Positions 39,521 through 48,662 of a stretch of DNA of 64,000 nucleotides are shown piece after piece. The stretch is from Pseudobutyrivibrio sp. (GTDB taxonomy: Bacteria; Bacillota; Clostridia; Lachnospirales; Lachnospiraceae). A model generated the notes under the pieces. That model was not told the origin of the DNA, did not search any database, and saw only the letters and a list, made by a program, of their open reading frames with translations. The stretch lies in contig JAFYYR010000016.1 in NCBI GenBank assembly GCA_017557435.1, positions 124,001-188,000 of the forward strand, read 5' to 3'. The translations under genes were made by a program, and so were the position numbers. Within the stretch, counting starts at the first letter, position 1. Each line of letters opens with the position of its first letter.

Positions 39521-41035
39521 TTACTTGATAGACTCAAACTCCTCAACAATCTCTTTGCTAGGTGCTGGAGTAGCTAAGCTGACTACCACACAAAGTATCA
39601 AGGCAACTATAAATGCTGGAAGCAATTCGTAGATACCAAATACTCCACCAAGTGGCTTGATTAAGAACTTCCACACAAAAATCATAACACCACCACCAAG
39701 CATACCAGCAATTGCTCCGTATCTATTAGCTCTCTTCCAGAAAAGGGCAAGAAGCATAATAGGTCCAAATGCTGCACCAAATCCAGCCCAAGCAAATGAT
39801 ACAATACCAAATACTGAGCTGTTAGGGTCTCTAGCTATAACAACGCCAACTGCTGCAATAATTACAAGAACCACTCTTGCCATTACCATCTGCATATGCT
39901 CAGAAAGCTGGATTCCAAATGTCTCATGGATAATATTCTCAGATACTGATGATGACGCTGCAAGCATCTGTGAATCACAAGTCGACATAGTACATGCTAA
40001 AATTCCAGCTAAGATAACACCAGCCAAAAGTGATGCTATGAAGCTATGCTCTGCAAGAGTCTGGGCTATTAAGATGATTGCTCTCTCTGGATCCTGAAGC
40101 TCTGATAAAGCTCCCTTGCTAACCATAGTTCTTGACATAACACCAATGAAAATAGCTACGCCCATGGCAATAAATACCCAGATTGTAGAAATACGACGGC
40201 TGAGCTTGATTTTCTCAGGCTTTTCAATTGCCATAAACCTAAGAAGAATATGAGGCATACCAAAGTAGCCAAGTCCCCAAGCCATTGTTGAAATAATAGT
40301 AATGATACCACCATAAGAAACTCTTGATGCTGTATCAAAATCATGTGTAGAAAGAAGGCTAATATAACCATCAAGTGATGTAGCATAAGTGCTGACTGTA
40401 TGTAAACCATCAATTGTAGATAATCCAAAGCATACAACTGCAATAAGTGCTATTGTCATAATGATTGACTGGATAAAGTCTGTTACAGATGCAGCCATAA
40501 ATCCACCTGTAGCTGTATATCCAATAATAACTGCTGCTGATGCAATCATAGCTACTGTATAATCTAGTCCAAAAAGTGATGAGAAAAGCTTGCCACATGC
40601 AGCAAATCCTGAACCTACATAAGGTACAAAGAACACAACAATAATAAGTGATGACAAAAGCATAAGTATGTGGCTCTTATCTCTAAATCTATGCTCAAAG
40701 AAATCTGGAATAGTCACTGAATCATTTTTCTCTGAATACTTACGAAGACGCTTTGCAACCAAAAGCCAGTTAAGATAAGTTCCAATACCAAGTCCAAATG
40801 CTGTCCAAAATGCATCGCAAATACCGGTAGCAAATGCAACTCCAGGAAGTCCCATAAGAAGCCATGAGGACATATCTGATGCCTCAGCACTCATAGCTGT
40901 AACAAAAGGTCCTAGCTTTCTTCCACCCAAATAATAATCACCAACTGTGTGATTTTCCTTGGCAAATGAAGCACCCATAATAAGCAGCGCTGCCAAATAA
41001 ACTACTATTGCAATAACAATACCTAGTGTAGCCAT
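39521..41035 (-). CDS. putP: sodium/proline symporter (PutP)
   Basis: The 504-residue polytopic protein has 12-13 hydrophobic segments and the sodium:solute symporter family pattern. It has the N-terminal YYLGGRKLGPFVTAMSAEASDMSSWLLMGLPG, the Na-site segment TATGGFMAASVTDFIQS, and FAWAGFGAAFGPIMLLALFWKR in the C-terminal half. It imports proline with sodium. It follows an ABC transporter gene set by 24 bp but faces the same way, so it might be co-transcribed with it. Confidence 0.92.
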   Translation of the reverse strand: MATLGIVIAIVVYLAALLIMGASFAKENHTVGDYYLGGRKLGPFVTAMSAEASDMSSWLLMGLPGVAFATGICDAFWTAFGLGIGTYLNWLLVAKRLRKYSEKNDSVTIPDFFEHRFRDKSHILMLLSSLIIVVFFVPYVGSGFAACGKLFSSLFGLDYTVAMIASAAVIIGYTATGGFMAASVTDFIQSIIMTIALIAVVCFGLSTIDGLHTVSTYATSLDGYISLLSTHDFDTASRVSYGGIITIISTMAWGLGYFGMPHILLRFMAIEKPEKIKLSRRISTIWVFIAMGVAIFIGVMSRTMVSKGALSELQDPERAIILIAQTLAEHSFIASLLAGVILAGILACTMSTCDSQMLAASSSVSENIIHETFGIQLSEHMQMVMARVVLVIIAAVGVVIARDPNSSVFGIVSFAWAGFGAAFGPIMLLALFWKRANRYGAIAGMLGGGVMIFVWKFLIKPLGGVFGIYELLPAFIVALILCVVVSLATPAPSKEIVEEFESIK

Positions 41036-41059
41036 ATTTTCTCCCTTCGCTATGTATAT

Positions 41060-41812
41060 TTATTTTAAATAGTTCGCTAAAAACTGTCTTGTCCTCTCAT
41101 TAGACGGATTGTCTATGAGCTGACTCGGTGTGCCCTTATCTGCAATCACACCATTGTCCATGAAAATAATCTCATCAGACACATCTCTGGCAAAGCCAAT
41201 CTCATGAGTAACTATAATCATGGTAGTGTGCTGATCAGCAAGCTCCTTAATAACTTTTAGTACTTCACCAGTAAGCTCCGGATCAAGTGCACTTGTAGGC
41301 TCATCAAAGCATAAAATATCAGGCTTAAGAGCCAATGCTCTTGCAATAGCCACTCGCTGCTGCTGTCCTCCAGATAACTGATGAGGGTAATTATTCATCC
41401 TGTCCTGAAGCCCCATCTTAATGAGAAGCTCCTTTCCAAGACTGAGAATCTGCTCATCACTTTTTCCATTAGCTTCTAACTTTGGAGCAAGGGTAACATT
41501 TTCAAGAGCTGTGTACTGAGGGAATAGATTGAACTGCTGAAAAACCATTCCAAAATGGAGTCTCTTTTCTCTTAAATCCACGCCCTTCTCATGTCCTACA
41601 GCACCATCAAACAGCAGATTACCATTAACAGAAATAGTACCTGCATCCGGTGTCTCTAAAAAATTAAGACATCTTAAAAGGGTAGTCTTACCAGAGCCAG
41701 AACTTCCCAAAATAGAAAGTGTCTGTCCCTTTTCCATCTCAAAACTGATTCCCTTTAAAATCTCCTGATTATCAAAACTCTTTTTTAAATCTTTAACTTC
41801 TAAAATCGCCAT
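41060..41812 (-). CDS. polar amino-acid ABC transporter ATPase
   Basis: The 250-residue ATPase has Walker A LGSSGSGKTTLLR, a Q-loop in GMVFQQFNLFPQYT, signature LSGGQQQRVAIARALA, Walker B ILCFDEPTSALDPEL and TMIIVTHEIGFARDVSDEIIFMDNG. That VTHEM/I-x-FA-x-x-V-x-D motif is characteristic of GlnQ/TcyC-type polar amino-acid importers. It lies 28 bp downstream of the permease. The substrate (cystine, glutamine or glutamate) cannot be told from this subunit. Confidence 0.93.
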   Translation of the reverse strand: MAILEVKDLKKSFDNQEILKGISFEMEKGQTLSILGSSGSGKTTLLRCLNFLETPDAGTISVNGNLLFDGAVGHEKGVDLREKRLHFGMVFQQFNLFPQYTALENVTLAPKLEANGKSDEQILSLGKELLIKMGLQDRMNNYPHQLSGGQQQRVAIARALALKPDILCFDEPTSALDPELTGEVLKVIKELADQHTTMIIVTHEIGFARDVSDEIIFMDNGVIADKGTPSQLIDNPSNERTRQFLANYLK

Positions 41813-41840
41813 AATCTATCTCTCGTCCTCATGGATTATC

Positions 41841-42497
41841 CTATTTGAAATAATCCAGTTTCTTTTCAATATAGCCAAATAAGAGAGTCAATACTCCACT
41901 GAATACCAGGTAGAAAGCACCTGTATAGAAAAGTGGCCAAATTATTCCTGCACTCTTAATAAACCTCTCGCCCTCCCAGATGATTTCATAGAAAGCGATA
42001 ACTCTGGCAAGGGAAGTATCCTTAACAAGTGTGATAACTTCGTTAGAAATTGGTGGAACAATTCTTTTGACTACCTGCAAAAGTACAATCTTAAAGAAAG
42101 TCTGCCCCTTAGTAAGTCCAAGAACTGCAGCCGCCTCATATTGTCCCTTTGGAATAGACTGGATACCGCCTCTGAAAATCTCACTGAAATAACATGCATA
42201 GTTAATTACAAATGCAACAAGAGCCGCTGTAAATCTACCTGTATCTCCAGAGCCCCAGAAATTCATTCCGAAAAATATACCTGGTCCATAGAAAATAATA
42301 AGAAGCTGTAACATAAGTGGAGTACCACGTACAACCCAAATTATAAATCTGATAGGAAGTCTCACAATCGGATTCTTATTCATAGAGCCAAAGCTAATAA
42401 GAAGTCCAAGTGGCAATGATAATAAAAGTGTTAAAATAAATAATTTGAGGGTTCCTAAGAAACCCTCAAGTAGTGATAATGTTACGTTTGCAAACAT
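41841..42497 (-). CDS. polar amino-acid ABC transporter permease
   Basis: The 218-residue permease has about five hydrophobic segments and the HisM/GlnP-family motif in ILRGGIQSIPKGQYEAAAVLGLTKGQTFFKIVLLQVVKRIVPP (EAA loop). The start region is VTLSLLEGFLGTLKLFILTLLLSLPLGLL and the exit region NEVITLVKDTSLARVIAFYEI. It is 13 bp downstream of the binding protein and works with it and the ATPase. Confidence 0.92.
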   Translation of the reverse strand: MFANVTLSLLEGFLGTLKLFILTLLLSLPLGLLISFGSMNKNPIVRLPIRFIIWVVRGTPLMLQLLIIFYGPGIFFGMNFWGSGDTGRFTAALVAFVINYACYFSEIFRGGIQSIPKGQYEAAAVLGLTKGQTFFKIVLLQVVKRIVPPISNEVITLVKDTSLARVIAFYEIIWEGERFIKSAGIIWPLFYTGAFYLVFSGVLTLLFGYIEKKLDYFK

Positions 42498-42510
42498 CTT
42501 AAATACCGTC

Positions 42511-43332
42511 CTACTGTTTTACGATAGCTGCCTGAACTCCGTATTCTTCTCCTATTGCGTTCATAGTGCCATCTTCATAGAGAGCCTTGAGCTGGTCATT
42601 GATATATGCTGCAAGGTCAGAACCCTTACGACAGCCGATTCCATACTCCTCGCTTGTAAGCTCAACTGTATATGCTAAATCAGGGTAGCTTGTTCCCTCG
42701 CCTACCATGGCACCTGCCATAAGTAAATCGATGATGCAAGCATCAGATGTACCAGCTGCAACTTCCATAACTGCATCAGCCTGTGACTTAACAGCTACAT
42801 AATCAAATCCGTTCTCTGAAGCTGCTGCCTCACCAGCGGAACCAGACTCTACTGCAAATGTAAGCTTTGATGCAGCCTCTGCTGTAGTGATTTCCTCAGC
42901 CTTATCCTTAGATACTACAACAACCTGTGCATTGTTAAGATATGCATTAGTGCACTCCATTGCATTAGTAACCTCAGATGTAAGAGTCATACCATTCCAA
43001 ACCACATCGATAGATTTGTTATCAAGCTCAAGAATCTTATTGTCCCAATCAATCTCAACAAACTCAACATCTACGCCAAGTGACTCAGCAACCTTTTTCG
43101 CCATATCGGCATCAAATCCGATCCAATTGCCATCGTCATCCTTATAATCCATAGGAGCAAAATCAGTGATACCTACAACTAAAGTACCTTTCTCCTGAAT
43201 ATAAGCAACATCGCTATCTACTGTCTCTTCTGTAGCCTCGCCTGTTGTAGCCTCTTCTTTTTTAGCGCCACAAGCACCAAAAGATGCAACCATTGCAACA
43301 GTCATTAAAGCAGCAAGTAATCTCTTCTTCAT
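42511..43332 (-). CDS. polar amino-acid ABC transporter substrate-binding lipoprotein
   Basis: The 273-residue protein has a lipoprotein signal ending FGACGAKK and the family-3 solute-binding pattern: GTLVVGITDFAPMDYKDDDGNWIGFDADMAKKVAESLGVDVEFVEIDWDN. The C-terminal lobe has YGIGCRKGSDLAAYINDQLKALYEDGTMNAIGEEYG. GKS/T at the ligand's carboxylate site and the Asp-Trp pattern fit cystine- or glutamine-type binders. First gene in the operon. Confidence 0.9.
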   Translation of the reverse strand: MKKRLLAALMTVAMVASFGACGAKKEEATTGEATEETVDSDVAYIQEKGTLVVGITDFAPMDYKDDDGNWIGFDADMAKKVAESLGVDVEFVEIDWDNKILELDNKSIDVVWNGMTLTSEVTNAMECTNAYLNNAQVVVVSKDKAEEITTAEAASKLTFAVESGSAGEAAASENGFDYVAVKSQADAVMEVAAGTSDACIIDLLMAGAMVGEGTSYPDLAYTVELTSEEYGIGCRKGSDLAAYINDQLKALYEDGTMNAIGEEYGVQAAIVKQ

Positions 43333-43440
43333 CTATTTTCTCCTTATATCTGCGTTTAAAAATTACTTTATTACTTTAGCATACTAAATCACTTATGTAA
43401 ACACAATTTAATTTTTTATCATCAATTCAATTCACAAAAC

Positions 43441-43486
43441 AAAAAAGCCTCCCACTCCTCTGGTGTTGCCAGAGAAAGTGAAAGGC
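43441..43486 (-). terminator. terminator after psd
   Basis: GCCT-CCCACTCCTCTGG (43447-43463) pairs with CCAGAGAAAGTGAAAGGC (43469-43486) with two small mismatched sections. On the minus strand it is followed by TTTTTTGTTTTG. It lies 22 bp beyond the psd stop. Confidence 0.7.
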
Positions 43487-43507
43487 AATAATAATCTAAA
43501 ATCTGAT

Positions 43508-44326
43508 TTACGATATAGTAGTTCCTATTTGCTGACCTAAAACAACAGGAGTCTCCTCTCCCTTAGCTGAGGCCTCAAGTAGTGATGAATCAATTGTGGC
43601 TTTACCCGGTGGAACAAGAACTATAATTGTGGAACCGCCGTATTCGAAGTGGCCCTTTTCTTCTCCACGGGAAACTTCTCCCGAAGAAGGCTGCTCATTT
43701 ACAATGCGACCTACAAGCATAGCTCCCACTTCCATCTGAACGCAAGAGCCAAACTTCTCAGTATCTATAACAGTATACTGTCTTGCATTTTGAACGAAGA
43801 CTGGTCCTGCCTCAAGAGCAATTGGTCGAACTGTATGGTAGACACCTGGGATAACTACATCCTGACTTTTCTTACCTGTTTCAAAATAGCTGTATCTATG
43901 ATAATGATTAACGCATAGACGATATACCAAGCAATAACCACCCTCAAAGCTATCAGCAAGTGCCTTATCCTTAAGCAAATCATTAATTGTAAAAATGCTT
44001 TGCTTTACAGGAAAGACCTCACCATTTTTAATAGGTATCACCTTAAGTAAACCATCGCATGGAGTGATAAGATGATTAGCCTCTAAATCTACAGGTCTAA
44101 GCTCCGGCTTAATTCTTCTGCAAAAGAAATCATTAAAGGAGCCTATATCATCTAAAATATAGTCTTCCAATTTAATATTATTATTTTTTGCAAAAGAGCG
44201 AATTAACGCCTTTGAAATTTTGGAATCTAAAAGAAATCCTGAAAAATCAGAAATTGGTTTTGATATTAAGGGGCGAAGTAACACTCGCCCCAATTTTGTT
44301 TCATATAAAAAATTTAATGTACTCAT
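43508..44326 (-). CDS. psd: phosphatidylserine decarboxylase
   Basis: The 272-residue protein carries the Psd autocleavage site GGST with Ser232, which would become the pyruvoyl group. The preceding part has FNDFFCRRIKPELRP, ITPCDGLLKV and CVNHYHRYSYFETG (conserved Asp and His). Cleavage would yield a long beta and a short alpha chain. It makes phosphatidylethanolamine from phosphatidylserine. The ATG follows directly after the TAA of pssA, so expression is coupled. PE and its plasmalogen forms are typical of Butyrivibrio-like Clostridia. Confidence 0.92.
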   Translation of the reverse strand: MSTLNFLYETKLGRVLLRPLISKPISDFSGFLLDSKISKALIRSFAKNNNIKLEDYILDDIGSFNDFFCRRIKPELRPVDLEANHLITPCDGLLKVIPIKNGEVFPVKQSIFTINDLLKDKALADSFEGGYCLVYRLCVNHYHRYSYFETGKKSQDVVIPGVYHTVRPIALEAGPVFVQNARQYTVIDTEKFGSCVQMEVGAMLVGRIVNEQPSSGEVSRGEEKGHFEYGGSTIIVLVPPGKATIDSSLLEASAKGEETPVVLGQQIGTTIS

Positions 44327-45022
44327 TTACGAAAAGAATAAAATAAAAATAACCGCTACAAACTCAACTAATCCCACAATGAAAACTCCAATAAACTGCT
44401 TAATGTTAGGCTTTGGAACTTTGAAGTTGCCTACGAAAAGAAGACTCATAATAAACAACACCCAGAAATAGAACATTGAAAGATCTGCTCTAACAAACCA
44501 ATGCACTACAAGTGTAAGTGGAAATACAAGGGCTGCTACAGTAACAGGCATACCTGTGAAGTATTCCTTGCCTTTGATTTTAGCCTCTTCTGCTCTCTCC
44601 TCTGTAGTAGAGTTGAAATAAGCAAGTCTAATAAGTGCTGAAAGTACATAAAATACAGCTATAGAAATAAGAAGAACTATAAGTCCCATGTTATTTGGAA
44701 TCTGCTTGTCAGTAAGTGAAAGCTCTGGAAGACGTCCATTTACTCTAAGCTGAGCTATACCAATAGTTGCTGGAAGAATACCAAAACAGATTAAGTCTGA
44801 AAGTGAATCAATTTGGATTCCAAAACGTTTCTCCAAATCTGTTCTATTTTGCTTTGTTCTAGCAACCTTACCATCAAATCCATCAAGCAATCCTGAAATC
44901 ATAAGAAACAGTGTACCGCAATATGGATGTCCCACCTCTGTCATAGTAAAAATAATTCCAAGCAAGCCTGAGCAAGTTGAAAGATAAGTCAAAACAACCG
45001 TGTAATCATAAACTCCTATCAT
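44327..45022 (-). CDS. pssA: CDP-diacylglycerol-serine O-phosphatidyltransferase
   Basis: The 231-residue membrane protein has the CDP-alcohol phosphatidyltransferase motif DGFDGKVAR...GIQIDSLSDLICFGILPA (D-x2-DG-x2-AR-x8-G-x3-D-x3-D), which binds two Mg ions. About six membrane helices follow. Together with Psd, which it precedes with no gap, it completes the route from CDP-diacylglycerol to PE. The start at 45022 overlaps the 3' end of the upstream UPF0104 gene. Confidence 0.9.
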   Translation of the reverse strand: MIGVYDYTVVLTYLSTCSGLLGIIFTMTEVGHPYCGTLFLMISGLLDGFDGKVARTKQNRTDLEKRFGIQIDSLSDLICFGILPATIGIAQLRVNGRLPELSLTDKQIPNNMGLIVLLISIAVFYVLSALIRLAYFNSTTEERAEEAKIKGKEYFTGMPVTVAALVFPLTLVVHWFVRADLSMFYFWVLFIMSLLFVGNFKVPKPNIKQFIGVFIVGLVEFVAVIFILFFS

Positions 45023-46052
45023 ATCTCTTCTTCCCTTTCATGTAACCAATCAATGTGACTAATCCACTGATTGTTACGCAAATATAAAATGTAATACCGC
45101 GGCTAATCATATCAAGCTCAAAAGCCGCATTCTTTGTCATAAAACTAGAGAATCCATCAATCATCAAATAATCAGCAATTCCCATAGCACCTGGAATAGG
45201 CACAAAATTGTATCCTATTGTAATTAGGCACTGCTTAAAAAATAATAGCACCGATTGATGTCGCTGACCACCAAGAGCTATATATACCATCGATGGTACA
45301 ACAATCTGGCAGCTACGCTGAACTACATTCCAAAAGAATGCCTTAAACATGATTGATGACTTTCCAGCAATAAGACTGGAACAATTTTCATAATCAATCT
45401 GAATTTTATTAAGCCTCAGTAATCTACTGTCCAGCTTGTGAATAATCTTTTTCTTGTGCAAGAATCGAAGAAGATTCGCCAGTGCGGTAAATACCTTTTC
45501 ACCTCTTCGCAAAACTGCTAAGAAGAAAATCACCAGAACTGTAAGCCCTATAGCTCCAGCTCCTATAAAAATCCTAGACCAAAAATTAAATTCTAAAAAT
45601 AACTTAGGTGATACAATCACAGCTATCAATCCCAAGAATATAATAGCTGCAGTATACATCATCAAATTCACAACCAGAGTAGCGGATGCTACACCAACTG
45701 GTATGCCATCTCGCAACATGAAAAATGCGCTGGCTGGCTGACCACCTGTAGCTGATGGGGTGATAGCCGAGAAATAAATATCCGATGTACTGTAAAGAAT
45801 ACCCTTACCTATACTTTTTTTGTATGAGATTTCCTTTAAAATCGAGCAAATCGCCACTGCCTCAAAAAACACAAACAAAGTGGCAGAAATCATCGAGACA
45901 ATAATCCATCTTTTATCTGCTCCCTCTATGATTGAAAGGAGCTTTTTTATAGACATGTCCTCACTTTGCTTAAGCACCGCCCATATTGTTAAAAGAGCTA
46001 AGGCCAAAGAAAAAATCATCCAAAATATTTTTTTCTTTTGAGAACCTTTCAT
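45006..46052 (-). CDS. lysylphosphatidylglycerol-synthase-TM/UPF0104-like membrane protein
   Basis: The 348-residue membrane protein has about eight hydrophobic segments. Conserved features include YKKSIGKGILYSTSDIYFSAITPSATGGQPASAFFMLRDG (the UPF0104 S-P-x-x-x-G signature) and PIPGAMGIADYLMIDGF. Members of the UPF0104/AglD flippase superfamily act in lipid or glycan transfer across membranes. It is encoded just upstream of pssA and psd with overlapping ends, so it probably serves the same phospholipid pathway, for example a flippase step. This is inference. Confidence 0.82.
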   Translation of the reverse strand: MKGSQKKKIFWMIFSLALALLTIWAVLKQSEDMSIKKLLSIIEGADKRWIIVSMISATLFVFFEAVAICSILKEISYKKSIGKGILYSTSDIYFSAITPSATGGQPASAFFMLRDGIPVGVASATLVVNLMMYTAAIIFLGLIAVIVSPKLFLEFNFWSRIFIGAGAIGLTVLVIFFLAVLRRGEKVFTALANLLRFLHKKKIIHKLDSRLLRLNKIQIDYENCSSLIAGKSSIMFKAFFWNVVQRSCQIVVPSMVYIALGGQRHQSVLLFFKQCLITIGYNFVPIPGAMGIADYLMIDGFSSFMTKNAAFELDMISRGITFYICVTISGLVTLIGYMKGKKRYDRSL

Positions 46053-46101
46053 TGCTAAATAATCCTTATAGCTATACTAAAACCAAAATTTATCACAGTG
46101 T

Positions 46102-47166
46102 TTAATTATATATTATTCCTCCCCCAAGAACAACCTCTCCATCATAAAATACAGCCGATTGTCCTGGTGTAATAGCCCTCTGTGGCTCATCAAAAATAAT
46201 CTTTGCAGAAGTAGGGCCAGTCTTCTCTACTACGCATGGCTGTTCTGCCATTCTGTAGCGCACCTTAGCCTTGCATGAGAATTTCTCTGGAGTCTCATCT
46301 GGACCAATCCAATTGATATCCCTAACATATACGTCTCTTGTAAAAAGTTCCTCATTCTTTCCTAATACTACTTTGTTATTAGGAACATCCAGCTTTGTTA
46401 CATAAAGAGGATGGGCTGCTGAAATACCAAGTCCCTTTCTCTGACCAATTGTATATCCTACGATTCCCTTGTGCTGTCCAAGTACATTACCTTCAGCGTC
46501 CACGAATTCTCCTGGCTCATATTCCTTGCCTGTAAATCTCTTAAGTGCCGATACATAATCTCCATCAGGAACAAAACAAATATCCTGACTATCAGGCTTG
46601 TTAGCATTTATAAAGTCATTGCTCTCTGCAATCTTTCTAACCTCATCCTTAGTCAATTCTCCAAGAGGAAAATCAGTGTGAGCAAGTTCCTCCTGAGTCA
46701 TATTATAAAGAACATAGGACTGATCCTTATTGTCATCAAGTCCCTTTAAAAGCTGATATCCATTATCGCATTTACGGATTCTAACATAGTGACCTGTAAC
46801 CACCTTGTCACATCCAAGTTCCAATGCTCTCCTGTATAATTCAGTGAATTTCATATGCTTGTTACACTGAATACAAGGGTTTGGTGTCATGCCATTTTCA
46901 TAGCAATTTATAAAATCACTTATAACTGTCTCTTTGAATCTATCCTGAAAATTAAATGTGTAATGAGGCATGGAAAGTCGTCTTGCAACTGATTTTGCAT
47001 CCTCCACATCATCCAAAGAACAGCAAGTATTAGTGGCGCACACATTAATATCCTCATTAGCATAGAGCTTCATGGTGCAGCCAATGCAATCATATCCTTT
47101 TTCCTTCATTAAAAGAGCAGCCACACTACTATCTACGCCGCCGCTCATTGCAATAAGTGCCTTCAT
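46102..47166 (-). CDS. mnmA: tRNA-uridine 2-thiolase MnmA
   Basis: The 354-residue protein has the PP-loop SGGVDSSVAALL near the N-terminus, CCSLDDVEDAKSVARRL, the catalytic Cys in NPCIQCNKHMKF, GHYVRI, SQDICFVPDGDY and GYTIGQRKG. It ends QRAITPGQSAVFYDGEVVLGGG. MnmA puts the 2-thio group on U34 of tRNAs for Lys, Glu and Gln, using sulfur relayed from a cysteine desulfurase. Full length and all motifs intact. An HD-domain gene lies 13 bp upstream. Confidence 0.95.
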   Translation of the reverse strand: MKALIAMSGGVDSSVAALLMKEKGYDCIGCTMKLYANEDINVCATNTCCSLDDVEDAKSVARRLSMPHYTFNFQDRFKETVISDFINCYENGMTPNPCIQCNKHMKFTELYRRALELGCDKVVTGHYVRIRKCDNGYQLLKGLDDNKDQSYVLYNMTQEELAHTDFPLGELTKDEVRKIAESNDFINANKPDSQDICFVPDGDYVSALKRFTGKEYEPGEFVDAEGNVLGQHKGIVGYTIGQRKGLGISAAHPLYVTKLDVPNNKVVLGKNEELFTRDVYVRDINWIGPDETPEKFSCKAKVRYRMAEQPCVVEKTGPTSAKIIFDEPQRAITPGQSAVFYDGEVVLGGGIIYN

Positions 47167-47179
47167 AAAAATCCTTTAC

Positions 47180-47773
47180 TTATTCTGGTTTTATATTTCC
47201 ATTTTCAATATTTCGCTTAATAATCACGTCTACCACTTCATCAAATAGTTTCTGAGAGCCAAGTGCTGTCTTGCGCTGGCGACCATATACTAATGATGAT
47301 TTAGCCTCATGCTCTCTCCAGTCCGCACCTCCATTGCTGTCATTAAGCATAAGTGGCTGTACATTGTCCATGGCATGAGCAAATTTTGATTCTGCAGTCT
47401 CATAGGCTTCGAACTCATCAAAAAGGCCCATAAGTTTTTCCTTCTGGTCATCTGGCAAAATAGAAAAAATGCGCTCCTTGGCAGCATCCTCTCTGGCCTT
47501 TTGAGTCTTTAGCCCCTCTAAATCGTATGCATAGGTATCTCCTGCATCAATCTCTACTATATCATGAATCAAACACATGAGCATTACCTTTGCCACATCT
47601 ATCTTCTCATTGGAATACTCCTGCAACAGATAAGCCATAATAGCCATATGCCAAGCATGCTCTGCATCATTTTCATTTCGACCATGTCCAGATAAATGTG
47701 TCTGCCTGAAAATATTTTTCTCTTTATCTATCTCCAGAGCAAAATCCATCTGTCTTTTCAATCGCTCATCCAT
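47180..47773 (-). CDS. HD-domain phosphohydrolase (YfbR-like)
   Basis: The 197-residue protein has the HD-domain order RQTHLSGHGRNENDAEHAWHMAIMAYLLQEY (H...H), MCLIHDIVEIDAGD (HD plus Asp) and FAHAMDNVQPLML (late Asp). That matches the YfbR 5'-deoxynucleotidase-like group, which use divalent metals. The substrate here is unknown, perhaps a dNMP. It lies between mnmA and the SpoU methylase, on the same strand. Confidence 0.88.
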   Translation of the reverse strand: MDERLKRQMDFALEIDKEKNIFRQTHLSGHGRNENDAEHAWHMAIMAYLLQEYSNEKIDVAKVMLMCLIHDIVEIDAGDTYAYDLEGLKTQKAREDAAKERIFSILPDDQKEKLMGLFDEFEAYETAESKFAHAMDNVQPLMLNDSNGGADWREHEAKSSLVYGRQRKTALGSQKLFDEVVDVIIKRNIENGNIKPE

Positions 47774-47837
47774 TATAACGCCTCCCTAAAAATATAACTT
47801 ACAAATATTAATACTTATATTCCTTCATATATAATGA

Positions 47838-48650
47838 TTATTTACAAAGCTCCCAAAATGTCACGGCACTTGCTGCTGCAACATTTAAGGAATCCACTTC
47901 ATTATGCATAGGAATAATTGATACAAAATCAGATTTGGCTATGGTCTCATCCTTTATGCCAGTGCTTTCTGTGCCAAATATAACAGCAAGCTTCTCCTGC
48001 TGCTTCAACTCTGGCGCAGATAAAGGAATTGCCCCTTCCTTAAGAGCCATAGATACAACTGAAAATCCCGCCTCATGAAGAGTGTTCATATAGTCCGAAT
48101 CCTTTAGAAAGTATGTCCATGGAACCTGAAAAACTGTTCCCATAGACACTCTGGCAGCTCTTCTGTAAAAAGGATCTGCACTAGGATGTGTAAGGAAAAT
48201 AGCCTCTATTCCAAGAGCTGCTGCACTTCTAAAAATAGCCCCAACGTTGGTAGGATTCATTACATCCTCCAAAACAGCTACACGTCTTGCTCCAGCTAAT
48301 AGTTCCCTCGCCTCAGGAAGATATGGGCGCTTACATGCAGCCAGCACACCTCGTGTTAGATTAAATCCTGTTATTTTATTTATCACATTAAGCTGTGCCA
48401 CAAATACATCTACATCATCTGTATATTTGTTAACCAGCTCCTGAACCACTTGGCTTTCAAATGCCTTTTCCTCCACAAGAAAGGCTAAAGGCTCTGCTCC
48501 TCTATCAAGTGCTCGCTTAATCACCTCAGGTGTCTCTGCTATAAACACCCCGCCATTTGGTTCAAAATAATGATAGAGCTGAGCCTCATTATATTTTGTG
48601 AATAACTCTACCCTATCATCTTCAATATCATTAATCCTAATTATTGCCAT
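47838..48650 (-). CDS. TrmH/SpoU family RNA 2'-O-methyltransferase
   Basis: The 270-residue protein has a C-terminal SPOUT knot: VLEDVMNPTNVGAIFRSAAALGIEAIFLT (motif 1), LAVIFGTESTGI (motif 2) and SIIPMHNEVDSLNVAAASAVTFWEL (motif 3). These are diagnostic for SpoU 2'-O-methyltransferases of rRNA or tRNA. The N-terminal part is a substrate-binding domain. The specific nucleotide is unknown. An EamA gene lies 12 bp upstream on the same strand. Confidence 0.9.
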   Translation of the reverse strand: MAIIRINDIEDDRVELFTKYNEAQLYHYFEPNGGVFIAETPEVIKRALDRGAEPLAFLVEEKAFESQVVQELVNKYTDDVDVFVAQLNVINKITGFNLTRGVLAACKRPYLPEARELLAGARRVAVLEDVMNPTNVGAIFRSAAALGIEAIFLTHPSADPFYRRAARVSMGTVFQVPWTYFLKDSDYMNTLHEAGFSVVSMALKEGAIPLSAPELKQQEKLAVIFGTESTGIKDETIAKSDFVSIIPMHNEVDSLNVAAASAVTFWELCK

Positions 48651-48662
48651 AATGATTTCCTA

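Noticed and set aside
39657-40097. 146-codon frame on plus opposite putP
   Set aside because: Complement of a hydrophobic gene produces long open frames by chance; no start signal seen.
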